A stretch of DNA of 18,296 nucleotides from JAVKSL01 sp050744085 (GTDB taxonomy: Bacteria > Actinomycetota > Acidimicrobiia > Acidimicrobiales > JAJPHD01). Location of the stretch: positions 1 through 18,296 of the forward strand of contig JBOGGU010000099.1 of NCBI GenBank assembly GCA_050744085.1, given 5' to 3'. Shown here one piece after another: positions 1-6,489 of the stretch. Both the position numbers and the translations under genes were made by a program. The notes under the pieces are model-generated. The model was not told the origin of the DNA, ran no database searches, and saw only the letters and a program-made list of their open reading frames with translations. Within the stretch, counting starts at the first letter, position 1, and each line of letters opens with the position of its first letter.

Positions 1-1
1 C

Positions 2-103
2 GGATTCCACTCGGCGGAGGCCGCCATCGGACTGGTCATGTTGAGCCTCGGCCCGATCACCCACGTCCTGCCCCACGAGCGTACACCCGTTCCCACCGGA
101 TGA
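2..103 (+). CDS. C-terminal end of an unidentified gene (partial)
   Basis: An open frame runs in from the window edge and stops at TGA 101-103. It encodes about 33 residues, including a short hydrophobic stretch (AAIGLVMLSLGP) and a polar tail ending PVPTG. The stop overlaps the ATG of the next frame as ATGA, an arrangement typical of translationally coupled genes. That overlap and the absence of stops are the only support. The fragment is too short to assign a family. Confidence 0.3.
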   Translation, partial: GFHSAEAAIGLVMLSLGPITHVLPHERTPVPTG

Positions 104-735
104 CCCACATCCGTGCCTGGAGGCCCAAATACAACAGCGGATCGCTTGACCTGCTGTTCGCCTACGCCGCGAGCGTCTTGTGGAAAGGTTACGGGTCACG
201 TTGGTCGACCGAGGAGTCCACCATCTACCTGGGATCTTACCTGGCAACTGGCCCCAAGGGAACGCAATGCCGTGCCAACACTGGCGGAGCGACGGTGACA
301 GCCGATCTGCCGACACCAGGGTTTCCGATCACCTCGGTGCTCCGCGAGACCCCGCTCGGCCACAACGCCAACGGGAAACGCACGATCATCCTTGTCGGAG
401 AAGGCGCTTCCTACGATTACGCCAGCGGCATCATCATCGAGCAATGGTGCTTCAGTAGCCCTCACAGCGAGGCCTACCTCACAGCGGATGCCAAGGTGGC
501 AGCGACAAGTGCCGCGAGCGGCCCAGACAACTGTGTGATCTGTGTGGGTGGCCCGGCGGTGGCTGCCATACAGGAGCGGGCACCACTACTCGTCGGCTAC
601 CCGAATTTCGCCGACTGGCAGGTGTCAGACCCGGTTGTCCGTGGCTTCATCGACTGCAACGGTGCTGACGCTCTTGAAAGCTACAGAATGGGACTGGCGG
701 CAGCGCAGGTGTCCGCTGGGGCGGGCTGGGCCTAG
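100..735 (+). CDS. hypothetical protein, 211 aa
   Basis: I do not recognise this protein. The ATG at 100 overlaps the preceding stop as ATGA. It has no clear signal peptide or long membrane segment. There are four cysteines in the middle and C-terminal parts (a CVIC pair near residue 145) and a short aromatic-rich N-terminal region. The composition is balanced and the codon pattern is acceptable for this genome, but no catalytic motif is visible. The next gene, a lipoprotein, starts 24 bases downstream on the same strand, so the two may be co-transcribed. A later start is possible, since no strong ribosome site precedes ATG 100. Confidence 0.45.
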   Translation: MTHIRAWRPKYNSGSLDLLFAYAASVLWKGYGSRWSTEESTIYLGSYLATGPKGTQCRANTGGATVTADLPTPGFPITSVLRETPLGHNANGKRTIILVGEGASYDYASGIIIEQWCFSSPHSEAYLTADAKVAATSAASGPDNCVICVGGPAVAAIQERAPLLVGYPNFADWQVSDPVVRGFIDCNGADALESYRMGLAAAQVSAGAGWA

Positions 736-759
736 GCAGCAAAGCAGCCAGGGAGACGA

Positions 760-1635
760 GTGCAACACAAGCGGGTCCTCCTGCTTGCAGGACTGGGATT
801 GGTGTCCCTCGCCCTGAATGCCTGTGGCGGAAGCCGGGAGTCGTCGCTGTCGCGAGGGACTGCCATTGCCGCCACTGCTCCAACTTGGGTTACGACCACG
901 TTCCCGCCGCCTGGACCGTCCCTCTCGCCCAAGAAGCCCATCGGGAGCTTGCCGGCGCCGCTCGAATCGGCACTTGGGGTCGTCCGCGGTCATACCGCGG
1001 TCCCGCTGGTGGCGCCAACGTGGCTGCCGAGTGGCCTGTCGGCGACGACACGGGCGGAATATGGTGGTTACCAGGTGTCTCTTTTCAGCTGTACTCGGGT
1101 GCTGCCGCTCAACGATCCGACAGCCGGAGGAGCTCCCTACTGCAGCGGCAACGCATCGATCTACGGGGACTTTGGTGGCCAGCCCTTCCCCTCCGAGGGA
1201 CCGTCTGTGCTGTCCAGCGCGCCGCTCGTCTCGCTTGCCAGCCTGCTCGGTCCAGCCGGATTTGGTTCGACGGACCCCTGCCCGGTTCCGCCCGACACGA
1301 CGCGGATCACGCTCGGTGACGGAGTCAGTCTACCCGATTTCAGAGGAGCCCATGGCGGCTGCGAGCTGACGTGGCAGCAGAGGGGCTGGGACGTCGGTGT
1401 GCAGCTAGGCCTGTCATTACAGTTTGAGCTCCCGTTTCTGGATCAGGTGGTAACCCTGGTTCAGGCTACGCATTTGCCCTCAGCACACGGGGTGGTGTTC
1501 ATCGAGGACGCCGGCGATGGGGAGCACAGCGCGATCTACTGGGCACAGGGCAACGCCCTGTACTGGGTCAACGAGTACCACTCAGCGTCCCGGGCGTTCG
1601 AGCTGCTGGGTTCGGCAGCAACGACCTCGCCATAG
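760..1635 (+). CDS. predicted lipoprotein, 291 aa, unknown function
   Basis: This is a secreted, lipid-anchored protein of unknown role. The GTG start has an AGGGAGA ribosome site at 750-755. The N-terminus is a type II signal peptide: basic HKR, hydrophobic LLLAGLGLVSLAL, then the lipobox L19-N20-A21-C22 followed by GG. A Ser/Thr/Pro-rich linker (about residues 23-60) follows, as is usual for actinobacterial lipoproteins. The mature part has four further cysteines (near CTRVLP, PYCSG, DPCPV and GGCELT) that could form two disulfides outside the membrane. I recognise no enzymatic motif. The reading frame is complete, so the right end of the neighbouring insertion sequence must lie beyond 1635. 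The downstream IS110 transposase frame, on the other strand, overlaps its last 54 bases. Confidence 0.75.
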   Translation: MQHKRVLLLAGLGLVSLALNACGGSRESSLSRGTAIAATAPTWVTTTFPPPGPSLSPKKPIGSLPAPLESALGVVRGHTAVPLVAPTWLPSGLSATTRAEYGGYQVSLFSCTRVLPLNDPTAGGAPYCSGNASIYGDFGGQPFPSEGPSVLSSAPLVSLASLLGPAGFGSTDPCPVPPDTTRITLGDGVSLPDFRGAHGGCELTWQQRGWDVGVQLGLSLQFELPFLDQVVTLVQATHLPSAHGVVFIEDAGDGEHSAIYWAQGNALYWVNEYHSASRAFELLGSAATTSP

Positions 1636-2951
1636 GGGGGTGTTTGTGCCTTGCCTGGCACCCGAACCCCAGACCGCGACGGGGTGTTCAGGTCGGCTTC
1701 GATCCCTCCGGACGGGCGCCTGATCGCCTGCCTCATTCAGGATCCTGCACGGATCCTCGTCACAGGCCTGGTAGCGGTTCGCGAGCTCAGCGTCGTGTGT
1801 GATGGCGCGCTCAAGCTGGGAGATGCGAGTCGGCCATGTGCCGAGGGCCTCGGCGGCGGTGGCAAGGCTGATCCTTGCCGCGTTGCGAGCGATGCGCAGC
1901 TCGGCTCCGTTGGGCACCACTGGTGGGTTGGTCAGCAGACGATAGACCTCCCGGGCCACGTAGCGCTTGAGGCAGCGGACGATCTCACGATGGGTCTTGC
2001 CCTCTGCCCGACGGCGGGCCACGTAGGCCTTGGTGGCAGGGTCACAGGTCATCCGCACCATGACGATGCGCCATAGGGCGTGATTGGCCTGGCGATTGCC
2101 ACCTCGATTGAGACGGTGGCGGACGGTCTTGCCCGAGGATGCCTCGATCGGCGACGCGCCGCACATGGCGGCGAAGGCGGCCTCGCTGCGAAGCCGGCCT
2201 GGGTTGTCCCCAGCAGCGGTGAGCAGGATCGCCGCCACATCGGCCCTACCCCCCTGGCTGCACGGAAGGCTGGGTTGGCCTTGGCTGTGAGGGCGTCGAG
2301 TGCTCCCTCCAGCTCGGCCATCTCGGCGCTGAGGGCCTCGTATCGCCGGGCCAGGATGCGCAGGGATGTCCTGGTCGCCTCGGTTGGGTCGCTTGGGCCA
2401 CCAGGACGGAATCGGGCCACTCGTGCCACACGCTCGCCGGTGGACAGCGGGCCCAGGACCGCCCTGAGCGCCTCGGGGGCGGTCACGATCAAGTCTCGGA
2501 TCTGCAGGGCCGCCTGGGTGCGTGCCTGGCGGGCCGAACAGAACGCCACCCTCAGCACCCGGATCGACTCGACGAGGCCATCATGGTCCTTGGGGGCCAC
2601 GCTCGCCTCACCATTCAGCGCTGCTCGGGCTGCAGAGATGGCGTCCACGGTGTCGGACTTGCCACGACGACGCCGCATCTGGCGGTTCGGGCGGTTCACC
2701 TCGATGACCTCGATACCCTCGGTGGCGAGGTGGCGAGCCAGCCCGGCGCCGTAGGCGCCGGTACCCTCCACCCCGCCCTTGTCAAGCTCTCCGTGCGAGC
2801 GCATCCAGCCCAGGAGCTGGCCGTATCCCTTGGAGGTTGTCTCAAAGCTGGCAGTGCCGAGGATCCTGCCCACCTCGTCTATCACCGCTGCTACATGGAC
2901 GTCTTTATGGGTGTCTACCCCACCCGTGACAACTTGGTTCTCGCCTGCCAT
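1582..2951 (-). pseudogene. IS110-family transposase, broken by a one-base frameshift
   Basis: This was a recombinase that moves its own element using a RuvC-like DEDD site and a catalytic serine. The N-terminal half starts at ATG 2951, with an AGAGGAAGG ribosome site about 8 bases upstream; this is preferred over GTG 2990. It has D13 (GVDTHKD), E62 (VEGTGAYG) and D100/D103 (KSDTVDA). At about 2239-2241 the frame shifts inside GVGP: adding one G restores GVGPDVAAILLTAAGDNP. The frame then continues through SPIEASSGKTVRHRLNRGG, which carries the serine motif, and KTHREIVRCLKRYVAREVY. A helix-turn-helix-like tail (ATAAEALGTWPTRISQLERA) follows, as in actinobacterial IS110 proteins. The second frame stays open to 1582, inside the lipoprotein gene, so its last residues may lie outside the element. 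A sequencing error remains possible. Confidence 0.85.
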
Positions 2952-3174
2952 ACTGGTAGCTGCCTTCCTCTCGTTCCGATGGGATCGCACCCACCGGCCG
3001 GGACGACGGACAGGACTCTCATGGTGCTGGTCAAGGCTCCTATTAGGTCACGTTCGTCCGACCGGTCGGCACACATCTCCAGCGGGAGGCTGGGTCGACA
3101 GATCAGCAGCAAGGCACGTGGCCAGTCACACCGAGGGTCAGACCCAGCACCCGCTGGAGACACCTACCAGTATG
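2949..3174. repeat. 11-bp inverted repeat pairing the IS left end with the transposase start codon
   Basis: CATACTGGTAG at 2949-2959 is the exact reverse complement of CTACCAGTATG at 3164-3174. The first copy spans the transposase ATG (2951-2949 on the minus strand). The second lies at the presumed left end and shares three bases with the 9-bp repeat at 3172-3180. In a transcript running from the left end the two could pair and cover the start codon, as an alternative or extension to the outer stem of the candidate bridge RNA. Confidence 0.5.
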
Positions 3175-3180
3175 AGAGTC
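3014..3180 (-). ncRNA. candidate IS110 bridge RNA
   Basis: The region between the transposase start and the element's left end is non-coding and highly structured. An outer 9-bp pair joins 3014-3022 (GACTCTCAT) with 3172-3180. A strong inner stem joins 3076-3086 with 3150-3160 (11 bp) and 3089-3096 with 3141-3148 (8 bp), enclosing a 44-nt loop. A 12-bp palindrome CCGACCGGTCGG lies at 3058-3069. The 167-nt size and the position 5' of the transposase resemble the bridge RNA described for IS621. On the minus strand the loop holds GGTGTGACT (3132-3124), identical to 3185-3177 at the left flank. It then holds GTGCCTTGC (3117-3109), complementary to minus-strand sequence at 1654-1646 by the right flank. 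I could not resolve a donor loop or the same core dinucleotide on both sides, so this is a candidate only. Confidence 0.4.
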
Positions 3181-3206
3181 ACACCCCCTGGATACGATGA
3201 GCTAGG
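3170..3206 (+). promoter_or_regulatory. candidate leaderless promoter of nrdJ
   Basis: TACGAT at 3193-3198 fits an actinobacterial -10 box (TAnnnT) and ends 7 bases before the GTG at 3206, so transcription would begin at the start codon. No good -35 hexamer is seen at 3170-3175 (GTATGA). Those bases would fall within the IS110 left end, so the insertion may have altered this promoter. No NrdR box or cobalamin riboswitch could be recognised. Confidence 0.4.
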
Positions 3207-6010
3207 TGGACTCAACAAGCGATCCAACGCGGCCCGCAATCGGGATACGGCGCCACTTCAGTACAGACGGCGCCCATCCCTACGACCAGGTCATATGGGA
3301 GCGACGCGACGCTCGGATCACCAACTTCGCCGACGGCAGCGTCGCCTTCGAGCAGCTTGCGGTCGAGGTGCCGGCCGGGTGGAGCTTCAACGCCACCAAC
3401 ATCCTGGCGCAGAAGTACTTCCGGGGGATGCTGGGCACCCCCGGGCGCGAGTCGTCGCTGCGCCAGGTGGTGGACCGGGTGGTGGACACGATCACTGCGT
3501 GGGGCGCCCGAGACGGCTATTTCGCCGATCAGGCGGAGGCGACGGCGTTCTCCGACGAGCTCAAGTGCCTGATCGTGAACCAACGGGCCGCCTTCAACTC
3601 GCCTGTGTGGTTCAACATCGGAGTAGCTGGCGTGCCTGCCCAAGCGAGCGCCTGCTTCATCCTCGCCGTAGAGGACGACATGCGCTCGATCCTCAACTGG
3701 TACACAGAGGAGGGGGTCATCTTCAAGGGGGGTTCTGGTGCTGGCGTGAACCTCTCCAGCATCCGCTCGTCCCGGGAGGGGATGGCCGGGGGAGGGAAAC
3801 CCTCCGGGCCGGTGAGCTTCATGCGCGGCGCCGACGCCTCGGCAGGGACGATTCGTTCGGGAGGCAAGACTCGCAGGGCGGCGAAGATGGTGATCCTGAA
3901 CGTGGACCACGCCGACATCGAGGCCTTCATATGGTGCAAGGCGCTCGAGGAGCGCAAGGCCCGGGCGCTCGCCACCGCGGGGTTCGACATGGGGATCGAC
4001 GGGACCGACATCCACTCGGTGCAGTACCAGAATGCGAACAACTCGGTACGGGTGACCGATGCCTTCATGCAGGCAGTCACTGAGGCCACCGGCTGGGAGC
4101 TGCGGGCGGTCACCACTGGGGAGGTGCTCGATACCGTCAGTGCGCGGGGCCTGTGGCGGCAGATGGCTCAGGCCGCCTGGGAGTGTGCAGATCCTGGCCT
4201 GCAGTTCGACACGACAATCAACACCTGGCACACCTGCCCGGCGTCGGGCCGGATAAACGCCTCGAATCCCTGCAGTGAATACATGCATGTGGACAACTCC
4301 GCGTGCAATCTGGCCAGCCTCAACCTGCTGTCGTTCCTCGGACCAGAGGGGACGTTCGACGTCGACGGGTTCAAGGCGGCGGTTGAGGTGCTCTTTGTGG
4401 CCCAGGAGATCCTTGTGGGCAACGCGGACTACCCGACGGACAAGATCGGGGCGAACGCCAAGCGCTTTCGCCAGCTGGGGATCGGCTACGCGAACCTGGG
4501 GGCGCTGTTGATGGCGCAGGGGCTGGCGTACGACTCGGAGGCCGGCCAGGCTTGGGCTGGGGCGCTCACCGCCCTGATGACGGGCCACGCATATTCGACG
4601 TCAGCGCGGACGGCGGCGCGCATGGGCCCCTTTGGCGCGTTCTGCGACAATCGGGAGGCGATGCTCGACGTCCTCCGGATGCACCGGGCGGAGGTGGCCA
4701 GGATCGACCCACGCCTGGCGCCCCCCTCGCTCCTGGCCGCGGCGGGCTCCGCGTGGGACGAGGCAGTCGGCCTGGCCGAGCGCACCGGCGTGCGCAACTC
4801 CCAGGCCAGCGTGCTCGCCCCAACCGGCACGATCAGCTTCCTCATGGATTGTGACACCACGGGGATCGAGCCGGACCTCAGCCTGGTGAAGACCAAGCGC
4901 CTTGTGGGAGGGGGGACCATGTCCATCGTGAACCAGACGGTGCCACGAGCCTTGCGGCGTCTGGGCTATGGCGAGGCGGAGGTGGCGGCCATCGTGGCAT
5001 ACGTCGATGAGCACCGCTCGATCGTCGGCGCGCCGGGCCTTGCGCCTGAGCACCTGGGCGTATTTGCGTGTTCCATGGGAGACAACACCATTCATCACAT
5101 GGGCCATGTACGGATGATGGCTGCCGTCCAGCCGTTTGTCTCGGGTGCAATCAGCAAGACGGTGAACCTTCCCGAGCAGGTCAGCGTCGAGGATATCGAG
5201 CAGGTTCATCTGGAGGCCTGGCGCATGGGCCTCAAGTCGGTGGCGATCTACCGGGACAACTGCAAGGTGGCCCAGCCCCTGGCGACCACGAAGCCCTTGG
5301 CGGCCGGTGGGGTTGTGCCCGTGGCGGGACCGCCCGTGCTGGGACCGCAGAGCGCTGGCTCGCCGGCCGTGGAGGCGGCGATCCGGCCGGTCCGAGAGCG
5401 GCTACCTCGTCGGCGTCGCTCGTCCACCTTCAAGTTCCAGGTGGCGGACTGCGAAGGCTACGTGACGGTAGGCGAGTACGAGGACGGCCGGCCGGGCGAG
5501 GTGTTCATGAAGGTGTCCAAGCAGGGCTCGACGCTTGCGGGCATCATGGACGCTTTCTCAGTGGCGATCTCGATAGGCCTGCAGCACGGTGTGCCGCTGG
5601 CGACCTTCGTGGGCAAGTACATCAATATGCGCTTCGAACCCGCCGGGATCACCGACGACCCCGACATCCGTCTGGCCACCAGCCTGGCCGACTACATATT
5701 CCGCCGCTTGGCCGTCGACTACCTGACCTACGAAGAGCGGGTTGACCTTGGCATCCAGACCACCGGCGAGCGGGCTCAGCCGAGCCTCCCGGGGCTGGAG
5801 GCGGCGGGGGCAACGAGTTCGACCGTGGTCGAGACGCCCCTGAGCGCGTCGGACCGGGTGGGGTCGGAGCGAACAGCGGGCTGGCTAGTGACGCCCGGAA
5901 GGGATGCCGCCACCGACGCACCGTACTGCTACCAGTGCGGCAACCTGATGCAGCGGGCGGGGGCCTGCTACGCCTGCGCCACATGTGGGACCACCAGCGG
6001 GTGCTCATAG
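3206..6010 (+). CDS. nrdJ: adenosylcobalamin-dependent ribonucleoside-diphosphate reductase (class II)
   Basis: This cytoplasmic enzyme converts ribonucleotides to deoxyribonucleotides with a cobalamin-generated thiyl radical, independent of oxygen. At 934 aa it matches the usual actinobacterial length. The sequence shows the N-terminal HFSTDGAHPYD segment, the active-site motif N354-P355-C356-S357-E358, the PTGTIS loop followed by MDCDTTGIEPD, and GGGTMSIVNQTVPRAL. A TSCPD-type domain follows a variable linker (from about residue 740). At the C-terminus a cysteine cluster (C908xxC911, C921xxC924xxC927, C933) is expected to bind zinc or shuttle electrons. GTG 3206 is chosen because HFSTDG lies close to the N-terminus in this family and a -10 box sits just upstream. 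No NrdR box was found. The frame is uninterrupted. The gene is flanked upstream by an IS and downstream by a convergent arsR. Confidence 0.95.
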   Translation: MDSTSDPTRPAIGIRRHFSTDGAHPYDQVIWERRDARITNFADGSVAFEQLAVEVPAGWSFNATNILAQKYFRGMLGTPGRESSLRQVVDRVVDTITAWGARDGYFADQAEATAFSDELKCLIVNQRAAFNSPVWFNIGVAGVPAQASACFILAVEDDMRSILNWYTEEGVIFKGGSGAGVNLSSIRSSREGMAGGGKPSGPVSFMRGADASAGTIRSGGKTRRAAKMVILNVDHADIEAFIWCKALEERKARALATAGFDMGIDGTDIHSVQYQNANNSVRVTDAFMQAVTEATGWELRAVTTGEVLDTVSARGLWRQMAQAAWECADPGLQFDTTINTWHTCPASGRINASNPCSEYMHVDNSACNLASLNLLSFLGPEGTFDVDGFKAAVEVLFVAQEILVGNADYPTDKIGANAKRFRQLGIGYANLGALLMAQGLAYDSEAGQAWAGALTALMTGHAYSTSARTAARMGPFGAFCDNREAMLDVLRMHRAEVARIDPRLAPPSLLAAAGSAWDEAVGLAERTGVRNSQASVLAPTGTISFLMDCDTTGIEPDLSLVKTKRLVGGGTMSIVNQTVPRALRRLGYGEAEVAAIVAYVDEHRSIVGAPGLAPEHLGVFACSMGDNTIHHMGHVRMMAAVQPFVSGAISKTVNLPEQVSVEDIEQVHLEAWRMGLKSVAIYRDNCKVAQPLATTKPLAAGGVVPVAGPPVLGPQSAGSPAVEAAIRPVRERLPRRRRSSTFKFQVADCEGYVTVGEYEDGRPGEVFMKVSKQGSTLAGIMDAFSVAISIGLQHGVPLATFVGKYINMRFEPAGITDDPDIRLATSLADYIFRRLAVDYLTYEERVDLGIQTTGERAQPSLPGLEAAGATSSTVVETPLSASDRVGSERTAGWLVTPGRDAATDAPYCYQCGNLMQRAGACYACATCGTTSGCS

Positions 6011-6083
6011 CGGCCGGGGCACCGGCGAGCCCGCGGTGAGCTCTGGGTAAGTGGGCGCGGGTGCTGAGTGGAGCGGCGGCCTA

Positions 6084-6422
6084 TTACGCGCTCGGGGTGG
6101 AGATGTCGACGCGAGGGCCACATACCGCCTCGAGCAGCCCAGGGAAGCGGTGCTCCATGGCGTCGCGGCGCAGCGACACGTAGCGGTGGGCTCCGGCCAC
6201 GCGCGTGTGGGTGACGCCGGACTCACGCAGGACCTTCAAGTGGTGCGACATGGTGGACTTGGTGCAGTCGAGCCCGCTATCCGCCTGGAGCTGGGAGCAC
6301 CAGGACTCGCCGGTCCGAGCCAGGGTGCGCACTGTGGCCAGGCGACCCGGGTCCGCCAGAGCCGCCAGCACAGTCGGCAGGTCCAGCTCATCCTCGTCGG
6401 GCTCGGTCGTATCGTCGAACAC
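6084..6422 (-). CDS. ArsR-family winged-helix transcriptional regulator
   Basis: This is a small dimeric DNA-binding repressor of 112 aa. After an acidic N-terminus, LAALADPGRLATVRTLA (about residues 19-35) is the typical first helices. The recognition region TKSTMSHHLKVLRESGV spans about 54-70, and the beta-wing is THTRVAGAHRYVSLR. The classical metal-binding ELCVCD motif of SmtB/ArsR is absent. Cysteines occur at 42, 53 and 101, so the inducer could be a thiol-reactive compound, a metal or an unrelated drug. It is divergent from the MFS exporter gene, with a palindrome between them, so it most likely represses that exporter and perhaps itself. The GTG start lies 6 bases after a TACACT box, consistent with a leaderless mRNA. 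Confidence 0.85.
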   Translation of the reverse strand: MFDDTTEPDEDELDLPTVLAALADPGRLATVRTLARTGESWCSQLQADSGLDCTKSTMSHHLKVLRESGVTHTRVAGAHRYVSLRRDAMEHRFPGLLEAVCGPRVDISTPSA

Positions 6423-6428
6423 GACACC

Positions 6429-6434
6429 AGTGTA
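6429..6434 (-). promoter_or_regulatory. candidate -10 box of arsR (leaderless)
   Basis: On the minus strand TACACT lies here and ends six bases before the GTG start at 6422, placing the transcription start at or beside the start codon. No convincing -35 is seen. Confidence 0.45.
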
Positions 6435-6445
6435 GCGAAAATCGT

Positions 6446-6489
6446 TTGCAGGAGTTCGAGAGACCTGCTACAGTTTGACTATAGTCCAA
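6446..6489 (+). promoter_or_regulatory. MFS gene promoter with candidate ArsR operator
   Basis: TTGCAG (6446-6451) and TACAGT (6469-6474) are spaced by exactly 17 bases, giving a plausible sigma-A promoter. Directly after the -10 lies GACTATAGTC (6477-6486), a perfect 10-bp palindrome extending imperfectly to TTTGACTATAGTCCAA (6474-6489). An AT-rich dyad overlapping the transcription start is the usual form of an ArsR-family operator. This is inference from position and symmetry. Confidence 0.5.

Larger units (their letters stand above)
1655..3180 (-). mobile_element. IS110-family insertion sequence, ends inferred
   Basis: The transposase family (DEDD RuvC-like plus a serine-containing IS116/IS110/IS902 domain) identifies the element. 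IS110 elements lack classical terminal inverted repeats, so the ends cannot be read directly. The right end is placed after the intact lipoprotein gene (stop 1635). The left end is placed near 3180, where a 9-nt sequence found in the loop of the upstream hairpin recurs at 3177-3185, just before nrdJ. The long non-coding end lies 5' of the transposase, as in the IS110 group proper rather than IS1111. Both boundaries may be off by tens of bases. Confidence 0.5.

Noticed and set aside
1739..1757. AGGATCC/GGATCCT hairpin as an IS end
   Set aside because: It lies within the transposase reading frame and has no counterpart at the other end.
3117..3168. Possible cobalamin riboswitch before nrdJ, from a sequence resembling the B12 box (CGCTGGAGACACCTACC)
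   Set aside because: The other conserved blocks of the riboswitch core are absent, and the same bases are better explained as one arm of the IS110 hairpin.
6013..6026. Terminator after nrdJ (GCCGG/CCGGC hairpin)
   Set aside because: The stem is only 5 bp with no T-tract; too weak to call.
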